Assembly: GCF_030651755.1 (NCBI RefSeq)
Contig: NZ_JAUSBZ010000121.1
Location: 1 to 64,000, forward strand
Length of the DNA: 64,000 bases
Reading direction: 5' to 3'
Source of the DNA: Phenylobacterium sp.
GTDB taxonomy: Bacteria; Pseudomonadota; Alphaproteobacteria; Caulobacterales; Caulobacteraceae
Shown here: piece by piece, positions 43,970 to 52,326 of the stretch
How the letters are laid out: every line of letters begins with the position of its first letter
Numbering within the stretch: position 1 is the first letter of the stretch
Notes under the pieces: model-generated
What the model was told of the DNA's origin: nothing
The model's database searches: none
Seen by the model: only the letters and a program-made list of their open reading frames with translations
Program-made: the position numbers and the translations under genes

Positions 43970-44823
43970 GACCCGACCGTGGGTCCCTGGTGCAGCAGGG
44001 CCTGAGCCTCGGTAGGCTCGAACTCTTCGCCCCCTGCCCTCCCCACGGCCCAGGCGAAGGCCTCCGGCGCCTCGTTATGCAGCGCCACATGGATGCCGAT
44101 CAGTCGAAAGCGACGGTCATCGCTTATATCGGTTCGCACCGACCACGCCTGGTCGGCCACCGGCCGTTGGCGCCAGATGACCCGCAGGTCCTGGCAACGA
44201 TCTTCGCCCGGGTGGTCGCCGCGGCAGAGCTTCTGCCAGGCGCCCGCATGCAGCACCATGGCCTGAGCCTCGCCGGCGCGCAGGCGGACGGCGGCCTCGT
44301 CATAGTCGCGGGCGACGGTCTGCGGACCAAAGAAGGCCTCGTCGGCGCCGTAGTCGGACAGGGCCCGACGAGGGACGTCCAGGCTGGCCTTCAGGGGGCC
44401 GCCGAAGACGAGGCTCGCCCCGGCCATATCCGGCAGGGTCCGGAACGGCGCCCCTTGGGCCGCAGCCACCACCACGGGGATTCGGTTCAGCGCCCCGGCC
44501 GCCCGAACAGTCAGCACATTGCGTGTCTTGCCGGCCACCGGCGCAAAGGCCGCGCCATCAAGCCTGGCCAGATCAATCTCCCCCGCCGCCAGGGCCACGG
44601 CTGCGGTCGCGGCGTCGGCCATCGGACAGTTCAGGACATCGGTCTGGAGCCGCTCAGCCAGCAGATCGAAATAGGCCTTCTGACCGGCGGGCGCGCTGGG
44701 CGGCAGAGGCCCGCAGGGCCCGGCCTCCCCGGTGATGTCGGCGACCCGCAGGGGTAGAACCGGCGTCTGAGCCTGGGCGGCGCTCAACAGGACCGCGCCA
44801 GCGGCCAAGGCGATGCGTCTCAT
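43966..44823 (-). CDS. PhnD-like periplasmic binding protein (second)
   Basis: The 285-residue protein has a signal peptide (MRRIALAAGAVLLSAAQAQ, cleavage after AQA) and reads like a diverged phosphonate-binding protein of the PhnD type: YFDLLAERLQTDVLNCP, GEIDLARLDGAAFAPV, ASLVFGGPLKASLDVPRRAL. It contains paired Cys residues, one in ALNCP-type context and two in LCRGDHPGEDRCQDL. It sits between the lipoprotein phnD and phnE genes with 4-base overlaps on both sides, so the importer probably has two binding proteins with different ligands. Confidence 0.82.
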   Translation of the reverse strand: MRRIALAAGAVLLSAAQAQTPVLPLRVADITGEAGPCGPLPPSAPAGQKAYFDLLAERLQTDVLNCPMADAATAAVALAAGEIDLARLDGAAFAPVAGKTRNVLTVRAAGALNRIPVVVAAAQGAPFRTLPDMAGASLVFGGPLKASLDVPRRALSDYGADEAFFGPQTVARDYDEAAVRLRAGEAQAMVLHAGAWQKLCRGDHPGEDRCQDLRVIWRQRPVADQAWSVRTDISDDRRFRLIGIHVALHNEAPEAFAWAVGRAGGEEFEPTEAQALLHQGPTVGS

Positions 44824-45767
44824 TGGCGCACTCCGCTGCGACGCGCGGCGATGTCTTCGGCGCGGAGCTTGATGATCGGGGCGTAGTGTTCGCGCGTCAC
44901 GGCGGTGTAAGCCGCGCCGTCGGGCTGGCCGATGTCGCGCCAGACCTCCGGATCGTCGTAGGGCAAGGCCGCCATGGCTCCGCGGACCGCGTCAATGAAC
45001 GGCTGCGGACGGTCGGTGCGGACAACAATGGCGCTGTTTGGGATCGGGCCAGCGGTCCAGATGATCCGAAAATCGTCGAGATCGACCACGCCCCGCCGGG
45101 CCATGGTGAAGTGGGCGCCTGTTGTGAAGCCGTGCTCGGGGTCCCCGCCCCCGGCCTGGATAATCGTGGCGTCAAACTGGCCGTTGTCCAGGGCCATCAC
45201 CGCCTGGGTGTGCCCGCCGGCGAAGCTCGACCGGCCGAAGAAGGTGTCCGGATCAATTCCCTGATCACGCATCATCTTTCGGGGGAACAGGTAGCCGGAG
45301 GTGGAGTTGAAATCCACGTAGCCCAGGGTCTTGCCCTTCAGGTCCTGAATCGAACGGTAGGGGCTGTCGGCCATGACCAGCAGGCCGGAATAGTAGCCGG
45401 TGTCACCTTCCGCCTGGCGGACCGTCAGGATCGGCTGGGCCAGATCGCCAATCTGGGCGTCCACATTGGCGTAGCCGCCGCCAGCTATGGTGGCGATGTC
45501 CACCTGGCCGCTGGAAAGCGCCTGGATAGTGCCATTGAAGTCCGAGGATTCGTAGAGCTTGACGGGCAGGCCGGTGGCCTTGCCGATATAGGTCTTATAG
45601 GCGGTCAGGCGCCGGGTGATCATCGGGTCGTCCTCCGACCCGCGGACCGCCATCCGGACCTCCCGCATCTGGCTCTGCCAGGCGCCGTCGGTGGTCTTGG
45701 CTTCGCCGCCGCATCCCGCAAGGCCAAGGCCGATCGCCGCCAGGATCGCACCGGATCGTCGCCGCAT
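44820..45767 (-). CDS. phnD: Phosphonate-binding protein PhnD, lipoprotein
   Basis: The 315-residue binding protein has a lipobox (AIGLGLAGCGG), so it is membrane-anchored in the periplasm. The core matches PhnD: RRLTAYKTYIGKATGLPVKLY, GQVDIATIAGGGYANVDAQIG, KGKTLGYVDFNSTSGYLFPRK, and GHTQAVMALDNGQFDATI. It is the first gene of the minus-strand transport operon phnD-phnD2-phnE-phnE. About 140 bases upstream hold its promoter region, facing the stop of the HWE-type kinase gene. Confidence 0.93.
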   Translation of the reverse strand: MRRRSGAILAAIGLGLAGCGGEAKTTDGAWQSQMREVRMAVRGSEDDPMITRRLTAYKTYIGKATGLPVKLYESSDFNGTIQALSSGQVDIATIAGGGYANVDAQIGDLAQPILTVRQAEGDTGYYSGLLVMADSPYRSIQDLKGKTLGYVDFNSTSGYLFPRKMMRDQGIDPDTFFGRSSFAGGHTQAVMALDNGQFDATIIQAGGGDPEHGFTTGAHFTMARRGVVDLDDFRIIWTAGPIPNSAIVVRTDRPQPFIDAVRGAMAALPYDDPEVWRDIGQPDGAAYTAVTREHYAPIIKLRAEDIAARRSGVRQ

Positions 45768-45909
45768 GGGGAACCTCTACGCTGTCAAGTCGCGGCGCCG
45801 CGAACGACCCGGCGTCGGGGCCGAGGTTTCGCATCTGGACGTGAAGCCGCGGTGACACCGCCATGGGACGGCGGGCCAATGGCCGCCGCACTTGTCGGGT
45901 CCGGGCCGC

Positions 45910-46884
45910 TTAAGCTGGGAAGGTCAGGCGCACCTGGGCGCCAGCGCCATGGGGAAATTCAAGTTGGCCGTCGAGTTGGGTGGCCAGGCTGTGCATGATG
46001 CCGAAGCCCAGACTCCTGCGCCCCTCCAGGTCTGGGATGGTCGCCGGAAAGCCCGGCCCATCATCGGCGATGGTCAGCACCGCTCGCCCATCGCCCCGTG
46101 GGGCGAGATGCAAGGTGATCTGTCCCTCTCGGCGGCTCCCAAAAGCGTGCTTCAGGGAGTTGGTGACCACCTCAGCCACAAGCAGGGAGAGCGTCACCAG
46201 CCGCGTGGTGTCGAGATTGACGTCATCGGCCTCCACCGAACAGGTCACCCCGCCAACGCCTGCGGCCTGGATCAGATCGTCGCAAAGCTCCCGCAACGAC
46301 GCCGACACGCTGAGTTCAATGGTGGCGGGATCGTACAGCCGCCTATGGATCTGGGCCATGGTGACCAGACGCTCGCGGGCCTCGTCCAGAGCTTCCGAGG
46401 CCTGCGGGTTGTCGATGGACCGCTTCTTGATCTGCAGCAGTGCGGCCACGAAGGTCATGTTGTTGGCCACCCGGTGCTGCAACTCCTGAAACATCACCCG
46501 CTGCCGCTCATAAAGCTGCGCGGTCAGGATCTGCTCATGGCCAAGGCTGACGAGGGCCCGGCGCATCAGTTCGATCACCGCGATGTCGACGGCCACGACG
46601 AAAACGAAGAAGACAAGGGTCAGGGCGCTCGCGCCTGACAGACCAAAGCCGGTCGGTGGGATGAAAAACCACCAGGCCGAAAGGCCCGACAAAATCGCGC
46701 AGAGGATCCCTGGCCAGAGCCCCGCCAGGAAGGCTGTGAGAATCACCGCTGGAAAGAAGGTCAGATACGGAAAGCCCGGCGGCAGCACGCCATCCAGGGC
46801 CCAGCGCACATAGAAGCCCAAGCCGGCGCTGAGGATGGCGAGGGCGTAGGCAAGAACCGGGTGCTGCTGAAATATCCGAATCAA
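45910..46884 (-). CDS. Membrane histidine kinase, DUF4118 plus HWE/HisKA_2 type
   Basis: The 324-residue kinase begins with four membrane helices typical of the DUF4118 sensor region (LAYALAILSAGLGFYVRWAL, FFPAVILTAFLAGLWPGIL, WWFFIPPTGFG). It continues with a phospho-acceptor box of the HWE/HisKA_2 type, FQELQHRVANNMTFVAALLQ (His near residue 170), and an ATPase domain (DDGPGFP, GFGIMHSLATQL). No response regulator is adjacent, so it is an orphan kinase. A perfect CtrA-type box lies about 130 bases upstream of its start and may control it. Confidence 0.92.
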   Translation of the reverse strand: MIRIFQQHPVLAYALAILSAGLGFYVRWALDGVLPPGFPYLTFFPAVILTAFLAGLWPGILCAILSGLSAWWFFIPPTGFGLSGASALTLVFFVFVVAVDIAVIELMRRALVSLGHEQILTAQLYERQRVMFQELQHRVANNMTFVAALLQIKKRSIDNPQASEALDEARERLVTMAQIHRRLYDPATIELSVSASLRELCDDLIQAAGVGGVTCSVEADDVNLDTTRLVTLSLLVAEVVTNSLKHAFGSRREGQITLHLAPRGDGRAVLTIADDGPGFPATIPDLEGRRSLGFGIMHSLATQLDGQLEFPHGAGAQVRLTFPA

Positions 46885-47010
46885 TTTGGTTGCCCACCCC
46901 TAGGCGGCCGGTGGGCCTATCGCCGTGGCCATGCGCTCTAGGGCCTCGGAGATTGCTTGTCTATCGGTCCGCCGACAATGCCAAAGGCGAGATAGCGGTC
47001 GCCGGCGCCG

Positions 47011-47025
47011 TTAACCTTGCCTTAA
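47011..47025. promoter_or_regulatory. Perfect CtrA-type box TTAA-N7-TTAA
   Basis: TTAACCTTGCCTTAA, followed by CC, is an exact match to the CtrA full-site consensus TTAA-N7-TTAA. It is the only perfect one found in the intergenic DNA of the window by eye. It could drive a short plus-strand transcript ending at the terminator at 47114, or the kinase gene to the left. Confidence 0.65.
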
Positions 47026-47029
47026 CCAT

Positions 47030-47114
47030 AAACAACCACCTTCGAGAGGTCTTCTTTGAAGACACCCCACCATCACCAACCTTCTCAAGCCCGGCTTCGG
47101 CCGGGCTCTTTTTT
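47030..47114 (+). ncRNA. Candidate small RNA ending at a strong terminator
   Basis: Between the CtrA-type box and the terminator, about 85 bases read through a hairpin (47049-47063) and a C-rich unpaired stretch (CCCCACCATCACCAACC) that could pair with G-rich ribosome sites. No open reading frame is evident. The exact 5' end is not known, and no clear -10 box was seen. The call rests on position, terminator and hairpin only. Confidence 0.35.
47088..47114 (+). terminator. Rho-independent terminator before tRNA-Asn
   Basis: AGCCCGGC-TTCG-GCCGGGCT, a perfect 8-base stem with the very stable UUCG tetraloop, is followed by C and TTTTTT. This is the strongest intrinsic terminator seen in the window. 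No plus-strand gene ends just before it, which suggests an unannotated short transcript. Confidence 0.9.
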
Positions 47115-47195
47115 GACCGGGCCTGTGGATAGGACGCCACCGGAGACTTGCACCGCCCGGCCACCCGGCGTATAGCCGCCGCCCTACGGTGCTGA

Positions 47196-47271
47196 TCCCC
47201 GATAGCTCGGTTGGTAGAGCAGTCGGCTGTTAACCGACTTGTCGCAGGTTCGAGTCCTGCTCGGGGAGCCA
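47196..47271 (+). tRNA. tRNA-Asn (anticodon GTT)
   Basis: A complete cloverleaf is visible: acceptor TCCCCGA / TCGGGGA, D-arm TAGCTCGGTTGGTAGAGCA, anticodon stem GTCGG / CCGAC with loop CTGTTAA (anticodon GTT at 47229-47231), T-arm GCAGGTTCGAGTCCTGC, discriminator G and an encoded CCA (47269-47271). GTT reads AAC/AAU, so this is tRNA-Asn. Confidence 0.96.
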
Positions 47272-47310
47272 CCGTTCTTCATCCGCCGTCTGGCCGGATG
47301 TCCCCTCGCC

Positions 47311-47751
47311 TCACCACTGCCCTTGATTGCCCATGGACGCCCAGGGCTCGGCCGGCGGCAGGGCTGCGCCCGATTGCAGCAGTTCGACCGAAATGCCGTC
47401 CGGCGATCGCACAAACGCCATGTGGCCATCCCTGGGCGGCCTGTTGATCACCACCCCGCCGTCCATGAGCCGCTTGCAGGCGGCATAGATGTCGTCCACC
47501 GCATAGGCCAGGTGCCCGAAATTTCGGCCGCCCTGATAGTCCTCCGGATCCCAGTTATAGGTCAGCTCAACCATCGGTGCGCGCTGTGTCCGCGCCAGGT
47601 CCTCGTCCCCAGGGGCGCACAGGAAGACCAGGGTGAATCGCCCCGCGGCGTTCTCAACCCGTGAGACCTCCGTCAGCCCGAGCTTAGCGCAATAGAAGTC
47701 CAGGGACGCGTCCAGGTCGCGCACCCGAACCATGGTGTGGAGATATCGCAT
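47311..47751 (-). CDS. Lactoylglutathione lyase-like glyoxalase (VOC fold)
   Basis: The 146-residue protein starts at ATG 47751 (MRYLHTMVRVRDLDASLDFY), preceded by a GGAG site; the track adds a TTG codon. It has the two beta-alpha-beta VOC modules of glyoxalase I: the Arg-rich start, VENAAGRFTLVFLCAPGDE, then VELTYNWDPEDYQGGRNFGHLAYAVDDIY and SVELLQ with metal-ligand Glu. Length and motifs fit GloA-type methylglyoxal detoxification. It has no neighbours in the same operon. Confidence 0.9.
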   Translation of the reverse strand: MRYLHTMVRVRDLDASLDFYCAKLGLTEVSRVENAAGRFTLVFLCAPGDEDLARTQRAPMVELTYNWDPEDYQGGRNFGHLAYAVDDIYAACKRLMDGGVVINRPPRDGHMAFVRSPDGISVELLQSGAALPPAEPWASMGNQGQW

Positions 47752-47996
47752 CAAGGGGCTCCGTCGTTACTCTGAGGTGTGGGCGCGCCGGCCAGGACCA
47801 ACGGGCTACAGGACCATTCTATGCCCTCAACTGAGGTTCGTCAGGCACAGTCGCGGCGTCAATCGCATCCTGTCTGCGAATTCATTTGCACGTGTGCCGA
47901 GTGCGCCTCACAAGCGGCGGCGGTGTCCCAAAGAACGTGGGAATGCAGTCGCGCCGGGCTTTAACGCCGCCGGAGAGGCTGGGGGAAACAAACAGC
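47752..47996. other. Upstream region of the RND efflux operon
   Basis: About 245 bases lie between the glyoxalase start and the RND adaptor start, which diverge. A GGGGGAA ribosome site precedes the adaptor. No TetR or other regulator gene is adjacent and no clear operator repeat was recognised. Confidence 0.4.
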
Positions 47997-49058
47997 ATGC
48001 GTCTCAAGGCGTCTCATATCTTTATCCTCGCCGTTTTCGGCGTCTTGGTGGTCTATTTCGTTGGCATGTCTCTCTTGGGCGGCGACAGCGCGCCAGCCGA
48101 GACCGCCGCCGAAACCTCCGAGACTCCGCAGGTTCAGGTCGCCCTGACCCCAGAGGCCATACGGCCCTATGTCGTCACCCTGCGCGGACGCACAGAGGCG
48201 GCTCGCAGCGTCGTGGTCCGGGCCGAAACATCGGGCGTGGTGGCCGCAACGCCGACCCGGGAGGGCGCCTTTGTCCAAAGGGGCGCGGTGTTGTGCAGGC
48301 TGTCGGTGGACGCCCGCCAGGCCTCCCTCGACCAGGCCAGGGCCGCGCTCCGCTCCCGTGAGTTGCAACACAAGGCCTCGGCTTCCCTGGCCGAGAAGGG
48401 CTATCGCTCCGAGACCCAGGTGCTGCAGGATCAGGCCAGTCTGGATGCTGCGGCGGCGGCCGTCCGGCAGGCGGAAATCGCCCTGGAGCAGGTCAATATC
48501 CGCGCGCCCTTCGCCGGCGTGTTTGACAACCGCGAAGCTGAGATCGGGACCTATCTGTCCCCTGGTCAGCCCTGCGGCACCCTGATTGAGCTGAACCCGA
48601 TCCTTATTGTCGGCAACGTGCCAGAGACCCAGGCCGGTCGAATTCGCAGCGGCGAGCCCGCCACCGCCACCTTGGTGTCAGGAGAAGTCCTGTCTGGCCA
48701 GGTCCGCTTTGTGGGTCGCGAGGCCGACCCCCAGACCCGCACCTATCGCCTCGAGATCATCGCGAACAACCCGCAGATGGCGACCCGTTCGGGTCTCTCG
48801 GCCGATGTGCGGATCACGACGGCCTCTGGTCCCGCGCATCTGGTTCCGCCGTCGGCCATGGTGCTCGACGCCGAGGGACGGCAGGGCGTTCGCCATGTGG
48901 GGCCGGGCGACCTCGTCGTTTTCACGCCCGTGCAGGTGACCGAGGAAACGCCGGACGGCGTCTGGGTGCGGGGCCTGAGCGGAGACGTCAGGCTGATCAC
49001 AGTGGGCCAGTCCTATGTCGACCAGGGCCAGAAGGTTCGCGTGGCGCTGGCCCGCTAG
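47997..49058 (+). CDS. RND efflux periplasmic adaptor (HlyD/MFP family)
   Basis: The correct start is ATG 47997 (MRLKASHIFILAVFGVLVVY), not the 47886 start of the track. The 353-residue protein has an N-terminal membrane anchor, a lipoyl/biotinyl-like domain (RSVVVRAETSGVVAATPTR, FVQRGAVLCRLSVDAR), a coiled-coil hairpin (ALRSRELQHKASASLAEKGY) and beta-barrel/MP domains. It links the inner-membrane RND pump to an outer-membrane channel. The RND gene starts 27 bases later, so both are co-transcribed. No outer-membrane channel gene is adjacent. Confidence 0.93.
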   Translation: MRLKASHIFILAVFGVLVVYFVGMSLLGGDSAPAETAAETSETPQVQVALTPEAIRPYVVTLRGRTEAARSVVVRAETSGVVAATPTREGAFVQRGAVLCRLSVDARQASLDQARAALRSRELQHKASASLAEKGYRSETQVLQDQASLDAAAAAVRQAEIALEQVNIRAPFAGVFDNREAEIGTYLSPGQPCGTLIELNPILIVGNVPETQAGRIRSGEPATATLVSGEVLSGQVRFVGREADPQTRTYRLEIIANNPQMATRSGLSADVRITTASGPAHLVPPSAMVLDAEGRQGVRHVGPGDLVVFTPVQVTEETPDGVWVRGLSGDVRLITVGQSYVDQGQKVRVALAR

Positions 49059-49085
49059 GGCGCGCCGCACAGGAGGCTTGAGAGT

Positions 49086-52000
49086 ATGATCGGTCCGCTG
49101 ATCGACGGCGCCATCAAGCGGCGGAAGGTGGTGCTGGGCGTCACCCTGATCGCCAGCATCTTTGGCCTGTTCGCCTATCTGGCCATGCCCCGGGAGGCCA
49201 ACCCGGACATCGACTTCCCGTTCGTGTCGGTGGTCGTGCCCTATCCCGGCGTCAGCCCGGAGGATTCCGAGCGCCTGCTGGTCAAGCCCCTCGAGGTGGA
49301 GTTGCAGTCCATCGAGGGGCTGAAAGAAATGAACTCGTCCGCCCGCCAGGGCGTGGCCATCGTCAATCTCGAATTCGAAGTGAACTTCAACAAGGACAGG
49401 GCCCTGTCTGAGGTTCGCGCCAAGGTGGACCTGGCCCGGGGCAAGTTCCCCCCGAACGCCGAAGAACCCATCATCCAGGAGGCTAATTTCAGCGGCGAGC
49501 CGGTGATCGGCATCGTGCTCTCGGGCGCGGCGCCGGAACGGGAGCTCTATCGCATCTCCCGGGCGCTGAAAGATCGGTTGGAATCCGCCCCAGGCGTGCT
49601 TGAGGTGAACCTCACCGGCGGGCGCGAGGAGATGCTTGAGGTCACCATCGATCCCCTGCGGATGGAGGCCTACAACGTCACGACCGGTGAGCTGGCCCAG
49701 GTGATCAGCCGCAACAACCAGCTGGTCGCCGCAGGCAGCCTTCGCACAGGCGGCAGCCAGTTTGCGGTCAAGGTGCCGGGGGTCGTCGAAGAGCCGGCCG
49801 ACATCCTGAGCCTGCCGATCAAGAAGAGCGGCGACCGGGTCATTACGGTCGCCGACATCGGCGATGTCCGCCGCACCTTCAAAGAACCCAACTTCATCAC
49901 CCGCTACAACGGGCAGCCGGCCATGTCGCTGGAGGTCTCCAAGCGCAGCGGCGCCAACATTCTTGACACCGTCGACGCCGTCCGCGCCGCGGTGACCGAG
50001 GAACAGGCTCGGTGGCCAGAGACGATCAAGGTCTCCTACACCTTCGATGAGAGCGACTTCATTCACCGCACCCTAGTCGTCCTGGAGTCGGGCCTGCTGA
50101 TCGCCACCATCCTGGTGATGATGATCATTGTCGCGGCCCTGGGCATCCGTCAGGGGCTGATGGTCGGCGCGGCCATTCCGGCCTGCTTCATGCTGGCCTT
50201 CCTGATGCTCAACGCCTCTGGCGTGACCCTGAACCAGATGGTGATGTTCGGCCTCGTCCTGGCCGTCGGCATCCTGGTGGATGGCGGCATCGTCGTGGTC
50301 GAATACGCTGACCGCAAAATGGCCGAGGGCCTGCCCAAGGAAGAGGCCTTCGCCGCCGCCGGCAAGCGGATGTTCTTCCCGGTCCTGAACGGCACCCTGA
50401 CGACGCTCTGCGCCTTCCTGCCGTTCATGTTCTGGAACTCGATCCCGGGCAAGTTCATGAGCTTCCTGCCGTTGACGCTCATGTACGTTCTCGGCGCCTC
50501 GATCTTTGTGGCCCTGATCTTCACCCCTGCCTTGGGGTCGATCTTTGGCCGCAAGACCGCGGTGGACGAGGCGCATCTGGCGGAGATTGAAAAATCCGAG
50601 CGCGGCGATCCCAGGGACATGTCCGGCTTCATGGGCTGGTACGCCCGCGCCCTGTGGACCCTGGGGGCTGCTCCCACCCGAACCTTCGCCGCCACCTTGC
50701 TGATCGTCGTGGCGATCGTCGCCTGGTTCGCCATGTCGACCCATCGCACGGAGTTCTTCCTCGATGAGGATCCCGAATGGGCCCAGGTCTATGTAAAGGC
50801 GCGGGGAAACCTGTCGCCTGAAGCCCATGACGTCCTGGTCCGGCAGGTGGAAGAACGGCTGCTGGACGTTCGCGGCGTCGATTCCATCTACACCCGCTCC
50901 GGGGCCGCAAGTTCCCGCGGCGGCGGCGGCGGGCCGCCGAACGACACGGTTGGACGGCTGCAGGTCGACCTGCTCGACTTCGAAGAGCGTGGCGAGCTTG
51001 GGCTGCGCGGGGCGGACATCGTCAATGACATTCGCACGCGCCTCACCGACCTGCCGGGGGTGCAGATCGAGGTGCGTGAGCCCCAGGGCGGTCCGCCGGT
51101 GGGCAAGGACGTGCAGGTTGAGCTGCGCAGCCAGAATCCAGAAGCGCTGAACGCCGCGGCCGACCTGATCCGCGCGCGGCTGGCCTCCGATCCCCAACTG
51201 TTCGAACTGGAGGATAACCGCACCTCCCCAGGCATCGAACTCAACCTGACGGTCGACCGTCAGGCCGCCGGACGCTATGGGGTCGACGTTCTTTCAGTGG
51301 GTCAGGCGATCCAGTTCGTCACGACCGGCGTGCTGGTGGGCCGCTTCCGCCCCGATGATGCGGACGACGAACTGGACATCCGCGTGCGCTTCCCGCCGGA
51401 GGCGCGCAATATTGCGGCCTTTGACGACCTGAAGATCTCGACCGCCCTCGGCCCCGTTCCGGCCAGCTATTTCATCCGCCAGGCGCCGGCCCAGCAGGTG
51501 ACCACCATCCAGCGACGGGATGGCCAGCGTCTGGTGATCGTCCAGGCTAACGCCATCAAGGGAGTCGCCGCCAACCAGAAGATCGCCGAACTGCGCCCCT
51601 GGCTGGAGCAGGCTGAAATCAGCGATGAGGTTCGCTGGAAATTCACTGGCGCCGATCAGGAGGGCCAGGAGGCCGCGCAGTTCTTCGTGGTCGCGATGGC
51701 GGTGTCCCTGTTCCTGATGGGCATCATATTGCTCTGGCAGTTCAACAGCTTTTACGGCGTGGTCGTCACCCTATCGGCAGTGGCGCTATCCACCGTCGGG
51801 GTGCTTCTGGGGGTGCAGATCAACCTGCTGGGCACCTTCAACTATGTTTCGGTGATCATGCTGGGCACCGGCATCGTCGCCCTGGCTGGGGTGGTGGTGG
51901 GCCACAACATCGTGCTGGTCGACACCTATTATCAGCTACGCCGTTCAGGGTACGCCGCCGACGACGCCGCTGTGCGAGCGGCCACCCAACGGTTCCGGCC

Positions 52001-52322
52001 GGTCATCCTGACCACCGTGGTGACCGTGGTCGGCCTGCTTCCGCTGATGTTCCAGCTGCATCCCAACTTCCGGGTCGGGCATATCGAGTATCGGGCGCCA
52101 GGATCGGAATGGTGGGTGCAACTGTCGGCCGCCGTGGTCTGGGGGCTGTCCTTCGCCACCCTGCTGACCCTCGTCCTGACCCCCGTCATGCTGGCTGCGC
52201 CCAAGGTCTATGGTGAGCGGCTGCGCCGCGCCGCCGGCTGGGGCGGGCGCAAGCTCGGCCTGCGGCCCCGGTCCGGGCGTGCGGCGGCGAACGAGGAAAC
52301 CCTGCCCAGGGCCGCCGAATAG
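49086..52322 (+). CDS. RND-type efflux permease
   Basis: The 1078-residue inner-membrane pump begins MIGPLIDGAIKRRKVVLGVT and has twelve membrane helices with two large periplasmic loops (LEVELQSIEGLKEMNSSARQG and DVQVELRSQNPEALNAAADL). The TM4 region reads GILVDGGIVVVEYADRKMA, where the usual pair of adjacent Asp residues of HAE pumps is reduced to one Asp. A Gly-run SSRGGGGGPPND sits in the second loop. Substrate is likely drugs or hydrophobic compounds. It is convergent with the Atm1-like ABC gene (4 bases apart). Confidence 0.93.
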   Translation: MIGPLIDGAIKRRKVVLGVTLIASIFGLFAYLAMPREANPDIDFPFVSVVVPYPGVSPEDSERLLVKPLEVELQSIEGLKEMNSSARQGVAIVNLEFEVNFNKDRALSEVRAKVDLARGKFPPNAEEPIIQEANFSGEPVIGIVLSGAAPERELYRISRALKDRLESAPGVLEVNLTGGREEMLEVTIDPLRMEAYNVTTGELAQVISRNNQLVAAGSLRTGGSQFAVKVPGVVEEPADILSLPIKKSGDRVITVADIGDVRRTFKEPNFITRYNGQPAMSLEVSKRSGANILDTVDAVRAAVTEEQARWPETIKVSYTFDESDFIHRTLVVLESGLLIATILVMMIIVAALGIRQGLMVGAAIPACFMLAFLMLNASGVTLNQMVMFGLVLAVGILVDGGIVVVEYADRKMAEGLPKEEAFAAAGKRMFFPVLNGTLTTLCAFLPFMFWNSIPGKFMSFLPLTLMYVLGASIFVALIFTPALGSIFGRKTAVDEAHLAEIEKSERGDPRDMSGFMGWYARALWTLGAAPTRTFAATLLIVVAIVAWFAMSTHRTEFFLDEDPEWAQVYVKARGNLSPEAHDVLVRQVEERLLDVRGVDSIYTRSGAASSRGGGGGPPNDTVGRLQVDLLDFEERGELGLRGADIVNDIRTRLTDLPGVQIEVREPQGGPPVGKDVQVELRSQNPEALNAAADLIRARLASDPQLFELEDNRTSPGIELNLTVDRQAAGRYGVDVLSVGQAIQFVTTGVLVGRFRPDDADDELDIRVRFPPEARNIAAFDDLKISTALGPVPASYFIRQAPAQQVTTIQRRDGQRLVIVQANAIKGVAANQKIAELRPWLEQAEISDEVRWKFTGADQEGQEAAQFFVVAMAVSLFLMGIILLWQFNSFYGVVVTLSAVALSTVGVLLGVQINLLGTFNYVSVIMLGTGIVALAGVVVGHNIVLVDTYYQLRRSGYAADDAAVRAATQRFRPVILTTVVTVVGLLPLMFQLHPNFRVGHIEYRAPGSEWWVQLSAAVVWGLSFATLLTLVLTPVMLAAPKVYGERLRRAAGWGGRKLGLRPRSGRAAANEETLPRAAE

Positions 52323-52326
52323 GACG

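Larger units (their letters stand above)
46885..47195. other. Intergenic region between kinase gene and tRNA-Asn
   Basis: These 311 bases hold no convincing protein gene. They do hold a perfect CtrA-type box (47011-47025), a small hairpin GTCTTC-TTT-GAAGAC (47049-47063), and a strong intrinsic terminator (47088-47114). The combination suggests a short transcript that is either a small RNA or a leader. The track ORF 46961-47272 is an antisense artefact of the tRNA. Confidence 0.6.

Noticed and set aside
45768-45909. PHO-box-like CTGTCA before phnD
   Set aside because: A single TGTCA half-site is visible, but no second half at the right distance, so PhoB control cannot be claimed from sequence.
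46961-47429. Minus ORFs 46961-47272 and 47184-47429 (GLEPATSRLTADCSTN-like and RTRTCDKSVNSRLLYQ-like peptides)
   Set aside because: They are antisense readings of the tRNA-Asn gene, a well-known false-gene pattern, and lack support as proteins.
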